Shown here in pieces: positions 34,687-45,059 of a stretch of 64,000 nucleotides of DNA (its first letter is position 1; each line of letters begins with the position of its first letter). The notes beneath the pieces are model-generated. The model saw nothing but the letters and a program-made list of their open reading frames with translations. It had not been told where the DNA came from and did not search any database. The position numbers and the translations under genes are program-made. Origin of the DNA: Pseudomonas allokribbensis (GTDB lineage Bacteria; Pseudomonadota; Gammaproteobacteria; Pseudomonadales; Pseudomonadaceae); NCBI RefSeq assembly GCF_014863605.1, contig NZ_CP062252.1:372001-436000 (forward strand). The letters run 5' to 3'.

Positions 34687-36141
34687 ATGAAACTAATCGT
34701 AAAAGTCTTCCCCGAGATCACCATCAAAAGCCGACCTGTCCGGACGAAATTCATCCGCCAGCTGGCCAAGAACATCCGCACCGTGCTCCGCGACTTGGAC
34801 CCGGCCGTGGTGGTGAACGGTGTGTGGGACAATCTCGAGCTGGAAACCCGCGTTACCGACCCCAAGGCCCTGAAAGAGATGGGCGAGCGCCTGACCTGCA
34901 TGCCGGGCATCGCGCACTTTCTGCAGATCGACGAGTACCCGCTGGGTGACTTCGACGACATCACCGAGAAGTGCAAAGAGCACTACGGCGATGCACTGGC
35001 CGGGAAGATTTTCTCGGTGCGCTGCAAACGTGCGGGCAAGCATGCGTTCAGCTCGATGGACGTCGAAAAACACGTCGGCAGCAAGCTGCGCCGTGAGTGC
35101 GGTGCTGCCGGAATCGACTTGAAACAGCCGGAAATCGAAGTCCGCATCGAAGTTCGCGACAAACGGTTGTTTGTGATCCACAGCCAGCACAATGGCATCG
35201 GCGGCTACCCGCTCGGTGCGCTGGAGCAGACGCTGGTATTGATGTCCGGCGGCTTTGACTCGACGGTTGCCGCCTACCAGATCATGCGTCGCGGCCTGAT
35301 GGCGCACTTCTGCTTCTTCAATCTGGGCGGTCGTGCCCACGAATTGGGCGTGATGGAAGTCGCGCATTTCATCTGGAAGAAGTACGGCAGCTCGCAACGC
35401 GTGCTATTTGTCAGTGTTCCGTTCGAAGAAGTGTTGGGCGAAATTCTCGGCAAAGTCGATAACAGTCATATGGGCGTCGTATTGAAGCGTATGATGTTGC
35501 GCGCGTCCTCGGCCATCGCCGAGCGTCTGCACATTGATGCGCTGGTCACCGGTGAGGCGATCTCCCAGGTGTCGAGCCAGACGCTGCCGAACCTGTCGGT
35601 GATCGACTGCGTGACCGACAAACTGGTCCTGCGTCCGCTGATCGTCGCCCACAAGCAGGACATCATCGACACGGCCAACGAGATCGGTACCGCCGATTTC
35701 GCCCGGCACATGCCGGAGTACTGCGGGGTCATTTCGGTCAATCCGAAAACCGCCGCCAAGCGTGGTCGCGTTGAGCACGAAGAGCAGGAATTCGACATGG
35801 CGGTGCTTGAGCGTGCGCTCGCAAACGCCAGACTGGTGCCGATCGATCGGGTGATCGACGAATTGGGCCAGGATTTGCAAATCGAAGAAGTCAGCGAAGC
35901 ACTGGCCGGCCAGATCGTCATCGACATCCGTCACCCGGATGCCGCCGAGGATGAGCCGCTGGAGCTCGAGGGCATAGAAGTACAGACGATGCCGTTCTAC
36001 GCAGTGAACGCTCGTTTCAAGGAGCTGGATCCGACTCGCCAGTACCTGCTGTATTGCGACAAAGGCGTGATGAGTCGCCTGCATGCTCACCATTTGCTCA
36101 GTGAGGGGCATGCCAATGTGCGCGTTTATCGACCGAGCTAA
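34687..36141 (+). CDS. thiI: tRNA 4-thiouridine sulfurtransferase / thiamine thiazole sulfur carrier ThiI
   Basis: The 484-residue protein has an N-terminal ferredoxin-like plus THUMP domain ([21 protein letters not shown] start; [16 protein letters not shown]), a PP-loop pyrophosphatase site ([15 protein letters not shown]), and a C-terminal rhodanese domain with the sulfur-carrying cysteine in [11 protein letters not shown]. Cys344-type residue lies in [13 protein letters not shown]. It modifies U8 of tRNA and supplies sulfur for thiazole. The ATG at 34687 matches family starts; the rhodanese domain is present as in enterobacteria. Confidence 0.97.
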   Translation: MKLIVKVFPEITIKSRPVRTKFIRQLAKNIRTVLRDLDPAVVVNGVWDNLELETRVTDPKALKEMGERLTCMPGIAHFLQIDEYPLGDFDDITEKCKEHYGDALAGKIFSVRCKRAGKHAFSSMDVEKHVGSKLRRECGAAGIDLKQPEIEVRIEVRDKRLFVIHSQHNGIGGYPLGALEQTLVLMSGGFDSTVAAYQIMRRGLMAHFCFFNLGGRAHELGVMEVAHFIWKKYGSSQRVLFVSVPFEEVLGEILGKVDNSHMGVVLKRMMLRASSAIAERLHIDALVTGEAISQVSSQTLPNLSVIDCVTDKLVLRPLIVAHKQDIIDTANEIGTADFARHMPEYCGVISVNPKTAAKRGRVEHEEQEFDMAVLERALANARLVPIDRVIDELGQDLQIEEVSEALAGQIVIDIRHPDAAEDEPLELEGIEVQTMPFYAVNARFKELDPTRQYLLYCDKGVMSRLHAHHLLSEGHANVRVYRPS

Positions 36142-36280
36142 GTGCCCGGGGCTGTTTGCCTGTGGCCTGCGTCACCGGCCCCCCGACACCGCCGTCAAGC
36201 TGTAACGGCCATGCCGGACACTACTGCTAATCGCTGCCAAGACTTGTCAGCAAACCGAATCCTCTGATCGAGATACACAA

Positions 36281-38101
36281 GTGATCGAAAATCTACGCAA
36301 CATCGCCATCATTGCCCACGTTGACCATGGTAAAACCACCCTGGTAGACAAACTCCTGCGTCAATCCGGCACTCTGGAGCGCAACGAGCTCAACGACGAG
36401 CGCGTGATGGACTCCAACGACCAGGAAAAAGAGCGCGGCATTACCATTCTGGCGAAAAACACCGCCATCAACTGGAACGGCTACCACATCAACATCGTGG
36501 ACACCCCGGGCCACGCCGACTTCGGCGGCGAAGTTGAGCGCGTAATGTCCATGGTTGACTCCGTGCTGCTGCTGGTCGACGCTCAAGACGGCCCTATGCC
36601 GCAAACCCGTTTCGTGACCAAGAAGGCTTTCGAAGCCGGCCTGCGTCCAATCGTGGTCATCAACAAGGTTGACCGTCCGGGCGCGCGTCCTGACTGGGTT
36701 CTGGACCAGATCTTCGATCTGTTCGACAACCTGGGCGCTACCGAAGAACAACTGGACTTCCAGGTTGTTTACGCTTCGGCCCTGAACGGCATCGCCGGTC
36801 TGGACCACACCGCCATGGCGGAAGACATGACCCCGCTGTACCAAGCGGTTGTCGACCACGTTCCAGCGCCTGCTGTTGACCGTGACGGCCCGTTCCAGAT
36901 GCAAATCTCCGCTCTGGACTACAACAGCTTCCTGGGTGTTATCGGTGTTGGCCGTATCGCTCGTGGTCGCGTCAAGCCGAACACTCCGGTTGTCGCTATC
37001 GATGCCAACGGCAAGCGCCGCAACGGCCGTATCCTGAAGCTGATGGGTCACCACGGTCTGCACCGCATCGACGTTGAAGAAGCAGCTGCCGGCGACATCG
37101 TCTGCATCAGCGGTTTCGACGAGCTGTTCATCTCCGACACCCTGTGCGACATCAACACCGTCGAGGCGATGAAGCCTCTGACCGTTGACGAGCCAACCGT
37201 TTCCATGACCTTCCAGGTAAACGACTCGCCATTCTGCGGTAAAGAAGGCAAGTTCGTGACCTCCCGTAACATCAAGGATCGTCTGGACAAAGAGCTGCTG
37301 TACAACGTTGCACTGCGCGTTGAAGAAGGCGACTCGGCTGACAAGTTCAAGGTTTCCGGCCGTGGTGAGCTGCACCTCTCGGTACTGATCGAAACCATGC
37401 GTCGCGAAGGCTTCGAGCTGGCCCTGGGCCGTCCTGAAGTGATCATCCGTGAAGTTGACGGCGTGAAGCAGGAACCGTTCGAAAACGTAACCATCGACAT
37501 CCCTGAAGAATCCCAGGGCAAGGTCATGGAAGAGATGGGTCTGCGTAAAGGCGACCTGAGCAACATGGTGCCGGATGGCAAGGGCCGTGTTCGTCTGGAA
37601 TACAACATCCCTGCTCGCGGTCTGATCGGTTTCCGTAACCAGTTCCTGACCCTGACCAACGGTGCTGGCATCCTGACCTCGATCTTCGATCGTTATGCTC
37701 CAGTGAAGTCGGGCCACATGTCCGGCCGTCAGAACGGCGTTCTGGTTTCGGTTGAAACCGGCAAGGCGCTGACCTACTCCCTGGAAACCCTGCAGGCTCG
37801 TGGCAAGCTGTTCGTAGAACACGGTCAAGAGATCTACAACGGTCAGATCGTTGGTCAGAACTCCCGCGACAACGACCTGGGTGTAAACCCGACCAAAGGC
37901 AAGAAGCTCGACAACATGCGTGCTTCGGGTAAAGACGAAACCATCGCTCTGGTTCCACCTGTTCGCTTCACCCTGGAACAGGCTCTGGAATACATCCAGG
38001 AAGACGAGCTGTGCGAAGTCACTCCTAAGTCCATCCGTCTTCGCAAGAAGATCCTGGACGAAAGCGAGCGTACCCGCGCTGCCAAGAAAGCCAAGGCGTA
38101 A
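36281..38101 (+). CDS. typA: Ribosome-associated GTPase TypA/BipA
   Basis: The 606-residue translational GTPase starts with GTG. G1 is [10 protein letters not shown]3 [10 protein letters not shown], and G4 [11 protein letters not shown]. Beta-barrel and EF-G-like domains follow, and the C-terminal BipA-specific region contains [20 protein letters not shown] (in part). It acts in 50S assembly at low temperature and in stress adaptation. Codon use looks highly biased (cgt, gaa, ctg), as expected for a well-expressed translation factor. It stands alone, closed by a strong terminator. Confidence 0.97.
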   Translation: MIENLRNIAIIAHVDHGKTTLVDKLLRQSGTLERNELNDERVMDSNDQEKERGITILAKNTAINWNGYHINIVDTPGHADFGGEVERVMSMVDSVLLLVDAQDGPMPQTRFVTKKAFEAGLRPIVVINKVDRPGARPDWVLDQIFDLFDNLGATEEQLDFQVVYASALNGIAGLDHTAMAEDMTPLYQAVVDHVPAPAVDRDGPFQMQISALDYNSFLGVIGVGRIARGRVKPNTPVVAIDANGKRRNGRILKLMGHHGLHRIDVEEAAAGDIVCISGFDELFISDTLCDINTVEAMKPLTVDEPTVSMTFQVNDSPFCGKEGKFVTSRNIKDRLDKELLYNVALRVEEGDSADKFKVSGRGELHLSVLIETMRREGFELALGRPEVIIREVDGVKQEPFENVTIDIPEESQGKVMEEMGLRKGDLSNMVPDGKGRVRLEYNIPARGLIGFRNQFLTLTNGAGILTSIFDRYAPVKSGHMSGRQNGVLVSVETGKALTYSLETLQARGKLFVEHGQEIYNGQIVGQNSRDNDLGVNPTKGKKLDNMRASGKDETIALVPPVRFTLEQALEYIQEDELCEVTPKSIRLRKKILDESERTRAAKKAKA

Positions 38102-38115
38102 TTTAGCCCAGGCTT

Positions 38116-38153
38116 AAAAAAACGCCCCCGGTCGAGAGACCGGGGGCGTTTTT
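38116..38153. terminator. Terminator of typA
   Basis: AACGCCCCCGGTC and GACCGGGGGCGTT form a 13-bp stem with a four-base loop; T-run on the plus strand and A-run on the other side make it usable from both directions. Confidence 0.93.
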
Positions 38154-38178
38154 GTTTGTCCGGGTTTTTTTGATGTCT

Positions 38179-38203
38179 CGTTCCCACGCAAGGCGTGGGA
38201 ACG
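38179..38203. repeat. Short inverted repeat, GTTCCCACGC type
   Basis: CGTTCCCACGC and GCGTGGGAACG form an 11-bp perfect stem with a three-base loop. The arms are the same as those of the elements at 60636-60673 and 63894-63939, so this is a shorter member of one repeat family scattered between genes. Confidence 0.75.
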
Positions 38204-38215
38204 ATCAAGGGCAGA

Positions 38216-38653
38216 TCAGAACTTCTCGATCGCCCGGAAATTCTGCACCCGCTCCACTTCCTTCGGCTTGTACGCGCAATACCCCGGACGCGGGCCGATT
38301 TTCGGGTGGTTGCGGCAGGTGTCCGGGCGCTTGTCATAAATGGTGCACAGCCGGCTCTTACGATCCAGGTAGTAGCAATCGTTGTTGCTCATGCGCTGTA
38401 GGGTGAAGATCCCCGACTTCTGGTTGAAGCGTTCCACCAGGCCTTCCTTTTGCAGGCGCTTGGCGATGTTCTTCGGCGGGTCGCCCAGTTCGAACTCGTC
38501 GACCACACCGATACGCACCAGATCCTTGATCTTGACCTCGACCGGCAGCGTGCAGCAGCTGGACATGCACGATCCGCACATCGGGGCCGAATATTTGGCC
38601 CAGGTATCGAGACGGTCGATCTCGGCTGCGGCGATCAGGTTGGGCTTCATCAT
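38216..38653 (-). CDS. YkgJ family cysteine-cluster protein
   Basis: The 145-residue protein is rich in cysteines placed as in the YkgJ family: CGSCMSSCCTLPVEV (four Cys), then CYYLDRKSRLCTIYDKRPDTCRNHP and a final Cys in GYCAY. These probably bind an iron-sulfur cluster or zinc. Two ATG codons occur in tandem at 38653 and 38650. It is convergent with typA. Function of the family is poorly defined. Confidence 0.87.
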   Translation of the reverse strand: MMKPNLIAAAEIDRLDTWAKYSAPMCGSCMSSCCTLPVEVKIKDLVRIGVVDEFELGDPPKNIAKRLQKEGLVERFNQKSGIFTLQRMSNNDCYYLDRKSRLCTIYDKRPDTCRNHPKIGPRPGYCAYKPKEVERVQNFRAIEKF

Positions 38654-38911
38654 CGGGGTTTACCAGGCATGTGCATCAGGGCGCGCGATCATACCGGGAC
38701 TGGTGGATTTTTGAACAACCTTTCGCCAGATTTTTTCTTCATGCCTCCACAAGGACTGACAATTCGGCACGGCCCCTGCATTCATTCAGGCATTCGCCAG
38801 GGTAGTGCCGGACGAACGCTCACTCTCAGGAAAAACTGCCGAACCAGAGCCAACACCGTCGGTCAGACCGTCTAGGCTCTGACAATTCCCCGCTCGCTCG
38901 AGGTCCTATCG

Positions 38912-41362
38912 ATGACTCAAGAACCACTAGTTCGCGAAGCAGAGGTGGCCGCATTCCGCGACGCCGTCCTGACCAAACTCACCTACGCGGTGGGCAAAGA
39001 CCCGGATCACGCCTTCGACCATGACTGGTTCGAAGCCATCGCCCTCGCGGCGCGCGATCACATGGTCGAGCACTGGATGGACCACACCCGGCAGATCTAC
39101 CGCAAAGGTCAGAAGCGGGTGTATTACCTTTCGCTGGAATTCCTCATCGGCCGTTTGCTGTACGACAGCCTGAGCAACCTCGGTCTGCTGGACGTCGCCC
39201 GTGAAGCATTGACCGAACTGGGCGTGGATCTGGAGCGCATCCGCCTGCTGGAACCTGACGCGGCACTGGGCAACGGTGGCCTCGGACGGCTGGCAGCGTG
39301 CTTCATGGAAAGCATGTCGACCCTCGGCATCGCCGGTCATGGTTACGGCATCCGATACGAACACGGGTTGTTCCGTCAGGCCATTGTCGATGGCTGGCAG
39401 CAGGAACAGACCGAGCACTGGCTGGATTTCGGCAACCCGTGGGAATTCGAACGGCCGGAGGTCGTGTATTCCATCGGGTTTGGCGGCAGCGTCGAGACCG
39501 TCACCGATGTCAGCGGCAAGAGCAAACAGGTCTGGCACCCGGCGGAAACCGTCCGGGCGATTGCCTACGACACCCCGGTGGTCGGCTGGCGCGGGGCGAG
39601 CGTCAACACCTTGCGCCTGTGGCGGGCTCGGGCGATGGAAGATCTGCACCTGGAGCGCTTCAACGCGGGTGACCACCTAGGCGCCGTCGCCGAAGTGGCC
39701 CGGGCCGAAAGCATCTCCCGTGTCCTTTATCCGGCGGACAGCACTGAGGCTGGCCAGGAATTGCGCCTGCGTCAGGAATACTTCTTCGTCGCCGCATCGC
39801 TTCAGGATCTGCTGCGCCGTCATCGCAACATGCACACCTCGGTGCTGACCCTGGGCGATCACGCGGCGATCCAGCTCAACGACACGCACCCCTCGATCGC
39901 CGTCGCCGAACTGATGCGCCAACTGGTCGACGTCTACGACGTGGCCTGGGATGCGGCGTGGCAAGTCACTGTCGACACGCTCTCGTACACAAACCACACG
40001 CTGCTGCCCGAAGCGCTGGAAACCTGGCCGGTGGGGCTGATGGAGCGCATGTTGCCCCGGCACATGCAGATCATTTACCTGATCAACGCCCAGCACATCG
40101 ATTCGCTGCGGGCCAAGGGCATCCACGATTTCGACGTGCTGCGCGCGGTGTCGCTGATCGAAGAGGACAACGGTCGCCGGGTGCGCATGGGCAACCTCGC
40201 GTTCCTCGGCTCCCACAGCGTCAACGGCGTGTCGGGGCTGCACACGCAACTGATGCGCAAAACCGTGTTCGCTGAACTGCACAAGCTCTACCCGGAACGA
40301 ATCAACAACAAGACCAACGGCATCACCTTCCGCCGCTGGCTGTACCAGGCCAACCCGGAGCTGACGTCGATGCTGGTCGATTCCCTCGGCCCGGACGTTC
40401 TGGATAACCCCGAACAGCGTCTGCTCGATCTCGAGCCTTTCGCCGAAAAACCCGCCTTCCGCAAAGCCTTCGCCGAGCAACGGCTGCACAGCAAAAAGGC
40501 CCTCGCTTATCTGATCCACGAGCGGCTGGGGATCGCGGTCAACCCGGCGGCGATGTTCGACGTGCAGGTCAAGCGGATCCACGAATACAAACGCCAGTTG
40601 CTCAACCTGATGCACACCGTCGCGCTGTATCAGGCGATTCGCGCCGAGCCGGAAATCGACTGGGTGCCACGGGTGAAAATCTTCGCCGGCAAAGCGGCGG
40701 CGAGTTATCACCAGGCCAAGCTGATCATCAAACTGACCAACGATATCGCCCGCGTGGTGAACAACGACCCGACCGTGCGCGGGCTGCTGAAAGTGGTGTT
40801 CCTGCCCAACTACAACGTCAGCCTGGCGGAAAGCATCATTCCTGCGGCGGACTTGTCGGAGCAGATCTCCACCGCCGGTTTCGAAGCCTCGGGCACCAGC
40901 AACATGAAGTTCGGCCTCAACGGCGCGCTGACCATCGGCACCCTCGACGGCGCCAACGTGGAAATGTGCGAGCGCATCGGTGCCGAACACATGTTCATCT
41001 TCGGCCTGAGCGCCCAGCAGGTCGAAGCGCGCAAGCAGAACCACGAGTTCAGCGCGGTGCCGGATATCGCCGCCTCCCATCGTTTGAACGATGTATTGCA
41101 GGCGATTCGCGGCGGTGTGTTCTCGCCGGATGACACGTCGCGCTACACCGGGCTGATCGATTCGCTGGTGGATTACGACCGCTTCCTGGTCTGCGCCGAT
41201 TTTGACTCCTACTGGGAGGCGCAAATGCGCGTCGATGCGCTCTGGCACGATTCCAACAAGTGGTGGCGCTCGGCGGTGTTGAACACGTCGCGGATGGGCT
41301 GGTTCTCCTCCGACCGGACGATTCGCGAGTACGCCACGGATATCTGGAAGGCACTGGAGTAA
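38912..41362 (+). CDS. glgP: Glycogen / alpha-glucan phosphorylase
   Basis: The 816-residue family GT35 enzyme releases glucose 1-phosphate from alpha-1,4-glucans. The conserved YYLSLEFLIGRLLYDSLSNLG region, NGGLGRLAACF, and the pyridoxal-phosphate lysine in GTSNMKFGLNGALTIGTLDG (shown in part) are present. Length is typical. There are no other glycogen genes adjacent; it is monocistronic with its own start in the preceding 258-base gap, where I see no recognisable promoter or repeat. Confidence 0.97.
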   Translation: MTQEPLVREAEVAAFRDAVLTKLTYAVGKDPDHAFDHDWFEAIALAARDHMVEHWMDHTRQIYRKGQKRVYYLSLEFLIGRLLYDSLSNLGLLDVAREALTELGVDLERIRLLEPDAALGNGGLGRLAACFMESMSTLGIAGHGYGIRYEHGLFRQAIVDGWQQEQTEHWLDFGNPWEFERPEVVYSIGFGGSVETVTDVSGKSKQVWHPAETVRAIAYDTPVVGWRGASVNTLRLWRARAMEDLHLERFNAGDHLGAVAEVARAESISRVLYPADSTEAGQELRLRQEYFFVAASLQDLLRRHRNMHTSVLTLGDHAAIQLNDTHPSIAVAELMRQLVDVYDVAWDAAWQVTVDTLSYTNHTLLPEALETWPVGLMERMLPRHMQIIYLINAQHIDSLRAKGIHDFDVLRAVSLIEEDNGRRVRMGNLAFLGSHSVNGVSGLHTQLMRKTVFAELHKLYPERINNKTNGITFRRWLYQANPELTSMLVDSLGPDVLDNPEQRLLDLEPFAEKPAFRKAFAEQRLHSKKALAYLIHERLGIAVNPAAMFDVQVKRIHEYKRQLLNLMHTVALYQAIRAEPEIDWVPRVKIFAGKAAASYHQAKLIIKLTNDIARVVNNDPTVRGLLKVVFLPNYNVSLAESIIPAADLSEQISTAGFEASGTSNMKFGLNGALTIGTLDGANVEMCERIGAEHMFIFGLSAQQVEARKQNHEFSAVPDIAASHRLNDVLQAIRGGVFSPDDTSRYTGLIDSLVDYDRFLVCADFDSYWEAQMRVDALWHDSNKWWRSAVLNTSRMGWFSSDRTIREYATDIWKALE

Positions 41363-41465
41363 CTTTTAGCGACAAATGTGCGCCCGGCCCCCACGCTTGT
41401 TGGGCCGGGCCGATATACTGAGCCCTGGTTCGGCCCCGCTTCGGGGCTGCTCAGGGATATCGACC

Positions 41466-44400
41466 ATGCAATGGATGTTCATGTTGATCGGGCTGCTGCT
41501 CGGTTGGCTGCTCGACGAATCGTTCAGTTCTGCGCTATTGGGCGCGTTGTTGGGCCTGGCGATCGGGCAGACGATCCGCATCATGCGGCTCGGCTCGCAG
41601 GTGGCGGAGCAACAGCAGCAACTTGAACAGGCGAAAGTAGCTTTGCAGGGCGTCGCGCAGCGTCTGTATCTGCTGGAGGGTTCGCCTTCTCACGCGGTGC
41701 CGGCGCCAGGCGTAGAGCCGGCCCCCGAGCCTTTGGTCGAGCCCGTCGATGTCGTCGAAGAAGCGCCGGCCCCCGACCTGGTCTGGGAGCTGCCGCCCGA
41801 ACTCGAACCTCTCTCTGCCGTCGCCAGCGAAACCAGTCAGCCGCTGCCGGCCGATGTCTGGCGTCTCGACGCCGTTACTGCCGACCTTCCCGAACCGCAG
41901 CAACCCGCTGAACCCCGTGGCCCGAACCTTATCGAGCGCGGCATCAGCGCTGCGCGCAACTGGCTGTTCGGTGGCAACACCGTGTTGCGGGTCGGCGTGG
42001 TGCTGTTGTTTTTCGGTCTGGCCTTCCTGCTGCGCTACGCCACCGAAGGCATGGTGGTGCCGATCGAAATGCGCTATGCCGGAGTCGCAGCAGCGGCGCT
42101 GGGGTTGCTGGCGCTGGGCTGGTGGCTGCGCCATCGCAACAGCAGCTACGCCTTGATGCTGCAAGGCACCGGGATTGCGGTGTTGTACCTGACGGTGTTT
42201 GCGGCGATGCGTCTGCACCCGCTGCTCGATCCGTCCGCTGCACTGGGATTGCTGGTAGCAGTGACGGTGTTCTCGGCCATTCTGGCCATCACCCAGGATT
42301 CCCTCGCCCTGGCCTGCGTTGCGGCCTTGGGCGGTTTTGCCGCGCCGATCCTGACCTCCACCGGCGCCGGTAATCATGTCGCGTTGTTCAGTTATTTCGC
42401 GCTGCTCAACGCCGGCATCCTGGCCATCGCCTGGTTCAAGGCCTGGCGCCTGCTCAACCTGATCGGTTTCGCCGGCACCTTCGGCATCGGTTTCGCCTGG
42501 GGTGTGCGTTCGTATGCGCCGGAACTGCTGTGGAGCACCGAGCCGTTCCTGATTCTGTTCTTCCTGATGTACCTGGCCATCGGCCTGCTGTTCGCCCGAC
42601 GCAAGTTGCTGGACATGCCGGACGCCCCGGCAGAGAACGATCGCGAGGCGCTGCTGAATTGGTCGGCGCGCAAGGGGGATTACGTCGACGGCACCATGCT
42701 GTTCGGCCCGCCGCTGGTGGGTTTCGGTCTGCAATTCGCGCTGGTGCAGCATCTGGAGTTCGCCGCCGCGTTCAGCGCGTTGGCACTGGGCATGATTTAC
42801 ATGACGCTCGCTCGGGTGCTGATGGGCGGCCGGGCGTTGTTGCTGGGCGAGACCTGCCTGGCGCTCGGCGTGATTTTCGCCAGCCTGGCGATTCCACTGG
42901 GGCTGGATGCGCGCTGGACATCTGCTGCCTGGGCAGTGGAGGGCGCGGGGATTTTCTGGCTCGGCCTGCGTCAGCACCGGCCGTTTGCCCGGGCCTTCGC
43001 ATTGCTGCTGCAACTCGGTTCGGCGATGGCGTTTCTCAGCCAGTTGCGCGTTGGCGAAAGCAGCCTGCTCGACGGTGCACCGCTGGGCGCGCTGATGCTC
43101 GGCATCGCGCTGCTGTTCAGTTTCTATCAGTTGCGCAAAGCCCCGGCGGAATACACCTCGGCTTGGGAACGGCAGGGCTTGCCGGTATTGGCGAGTCTCG
43201 GTCTGACGTTCCTCTATCTGCTGGCGCCGCTATTTTTCTTCACCCACGGTACGGCGATCAGTTGGGCGCTGGCCGGTCTGGTGACCTTGTTCGTCGGCTT
43301 GCGCCTGCAATCGCGCACGTTCCTGTTCACCGCGTTTGCCGTGCAGTTGCTGGGTGGTGCGTTGTTCCTGTTGCGCCTGCAAGGGGCGGGCGAGGATTCG
43401 GCGGCCGTGTTCAGCGCCGGCTGGAGCGGTTTGCTCAGCGCCTCGCTGATCGGTCTGGCCTTGATCGCCGGCATGCTGCTGGCGGCGCGCGACGAGATGG
43501 TGCGCAACGATGTTCGTCTGTTGCGCGGTTTGTCGGTGGTGCTGCTGGCGGGGTTGGTGCTGATCAATCTGGCGGTGTTGTTCGTCCTGCCGTGGCAAAC
43601 CGCGAGCGCCGTGTGGGCGGCCAGTGGGTTGCTGATCATCTGGCTCAGTCTGTACCTCAAGCAGCGCGTGAGTTTTGTCTTCGGTCTGCTGTTGCAACTG
43701 ATCGGCGGCGCGGCGTTTTTGCTGGCCGGTCCCGAGCTGCTCGGGCCGCTGTCCAGCGAAGGTCTGCGGCCGCTGGCCCATGGCGGGTTCTGGACGCCGC
43801 TGGTGCTGGGTCTGGCGGCGATGATCGGGGCGTGGCGCCTGCAACTGGGCAATCACGCTTCGGCGTTCGATGTGCTGAGTTTGCAGCGACTGTCCGAAGT
43901 GTTGCTGGTGTGGGGCGCCGGTTGGTGGGCGCTGGCGTGGGTCAGCGAAGTGCTGCGCTTTGCGCCGCTGAATCTGCAGGCAACGCTGTTGCTGCTGGTC
44001 GCCGCGCTGAGCGTCGCATTGTGGGCGCTGTTGGCATTGCGTTTGAAATGGCCTTCGCTTGGTTTGCTCTGCACCTTGCTGATACCGGCAGCCGGGCTGG
44101 TGTTGCTCGCTGCGTGGCATTCGCGTTATCACCCGGCGGCCAACTTCGGCTGGCTGGCGTGGGCAGCAGTGTTTGCGGTGCATTTCTTCAGCCTGCGGCG
44201 TCTGGCGCCGATGTTGCCGGCGCGGGCCTTGAGCACGGCGCATGTGCTCGGCTGCTGGCTGCTGATCGGCGTGCTGACGCTGGAGCTGCGCTACGGCCTG
44301 CTGCTGTTGTCCGAGCAGTACAACGCCTGGCGCTGGCTGGGCTGGGCGATTCTGCCGAGTGTCTATCTGTTGCTGATGGCCGCGCCGCGCAACTGGCCGT

Positions 44401-45059
44401 GGCCGGTGGCGGCGTTCCCTCGTGAGTACCGCTTGTACGCGGCGGCGCCGCTGGCGGTGTTGATGCTTGTCTGGTTTTGGCTGGCGAACGGAGTGAGCGA
44501 CGGCAACGCCGAACCGCTGCCTTACGTGCCGCTGATCAACCCATTGGAGCTGGGCCTGTTGATCGCGTTGTTCAGCGTCTATGTCTGGTCACGCAGCGCG
44601 GTCACCGAGCTGTCGATCCGCAAGGATTACGCCGCTCACGCCTCGCAACTGATCGCCGGTGTTTCGCTGTTCGCGTTCTGCACCGCGATGGTGACCCGCG
44701 CCGCGCACCATTGGGCGGGGATTCCGTTCGAGCTGGACCTGTTGCTTGAGTCGATGCTGGTGCAGGCCGGGTTGTCCATCGTCTGGACGCTGATGGCGCT
44801 CGGGCTGATGATCGGCGGGCATCTGCGTCATCGCCGCGAAGTGTGGCTGATCGGTGCGGCGCTGATTGCGCTGGTGGTGGCCAAATTGATTTTTGTCGAA
44901 CTGAGCAACCGTGGCGGGCTGGCCCGGATCGTCTCGTTTATCGGCGTCGGCGTGTTGCTGCTGGTGGTGGGCTACTTCGCGCCACTGCCGCCCAAACGCG
45001 TCGAAGCTGCACCGGAGGCGGACAAACCGGCCCCGGAAACCGAAGGAGTGTCGTCTTGA
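41466..45059 (+). CDS. DUF2339 polytopic membrane protein
   Basis: The 1197-residue protein has an N-terminal membrane helix (MFMLIGLLLGWLLDESF), a coiled-coil and proline/glutamate-rich soluble stretch to about residue 150 (VAEQQQQLEQAKVALQGVA), and the DUF2339 start (NWLFGGNTVLRVGVVLLFFGLAFLLRYA, in part). Some 25 or more hydrophobic segments follow. It is a very large inner-membrane protein of unknown function. A TTGA overlap couples it to the DUF3999 gene, and the two domains are commonly encoded together. The start at 41466 gives a transmembrane N-terminus. Confidence 0.87.
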   Translation: MQWMFMLIGLLLGWLLDESFSSALLGALLGLAIGQTIRIMRLGSQVAEQQQQLEQAKVALQGVAQRLYLLEGSPSHAVPAPGVEPAPEPLVEPVDVVEEAPAPDLVWELPPELEPLSAVASETSQPLPADVWRLDAVTADLPEPQQPAEPRGPNLIERGISAARNWLFGGNTVLRVGVVLLFFGLAFLLRYATEGMVVPIEMRYAGVAAAALGLLALGWWLRHRNSSYALMLQGTGIAVLYLTVFAAMRLHPLLDPSAALGLLVAVTVFSAILAITQDSLALACVAALGGFAAPILTSTGAGNHVALFSYFALLNAGILAIAWFKAWRLLNLIGFAGTFGIGFAWGVRSYAPELLWSTEPFLILFFLMYLAIGLLFARRKLLDMPDAPAENDREALLNWSARKGDYVDGTMLFGPPLVGFGLQFALVQHLEFAAAFSALALGMIYMTLARVLMGGRALLLGETCLALGVIFASLAIPLGLDARWTSAAWAVEGAGIFWLGLRQHRPFARAFALLLQLGSAMAFLSQLRVGESSLLDGAPLGALMLGIALLFSFYQLRKAPAEYTSAWERQGLPVLASLGLTFLYLLAPLFFFTHGTAISWALAGLVTLFVGLRLQSRTFLFTAFAVQLLGGALFLLRLQGAGEDSAAVFSAGWSGLLSASLIGLALIAGMLLAARDEMVRNDVRLLRGLSVVLLAGLVLINLAVLFVLPWQTASAVWAASGLLIIWLSLYLKQRVSFVFGLLLQLIGGAAFLLAGPELLGPLSSEGLRPLAHGGFWTPLVLGLAAMIGAWRLQLGNHASAFDVLSLQRLSEVLLVWGAGWWALAWVSEVLRFAPLNLQATLLLLVAALSVALWALLALRLKWPSLGLLCTLLIPAAGLVLLAAWHSRYHPAANFGWLAWAAVFAVHFFSLRRLAPMLPARALSTAHVLGCWLLIGVLTLELRYGLLLLSEQYNAWRWLGWAILPSVYLLLMAAPRNWPWPVAAFPREYRLYAAAPLAVLMLVWFWLANGVSDGNAEPLPYVPLINPLELGLLIALFSVYVWSRSAVTELSIRKDYAAHASQLIAGVSLFAFCTAMVTRAAHHWAGIPFELDLLLESMLVQAGLSIVWTLMALGLMIGGHLRHRREVWLIGAALIALVVAKLIFVELSNRGGLARIVSFIGVGVLLLVVGYFAPLPPKRVEAAPEADKPAPETEGVSS

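Noticed and set aside
44843..45055. Upstream extension of the DUF3999 gene into DUF2339
   Set aside because: The extension would lie in another frame of a certain gene; the TTG at 45056 has AAGGAG at ideal distance and a signal peptide follows.
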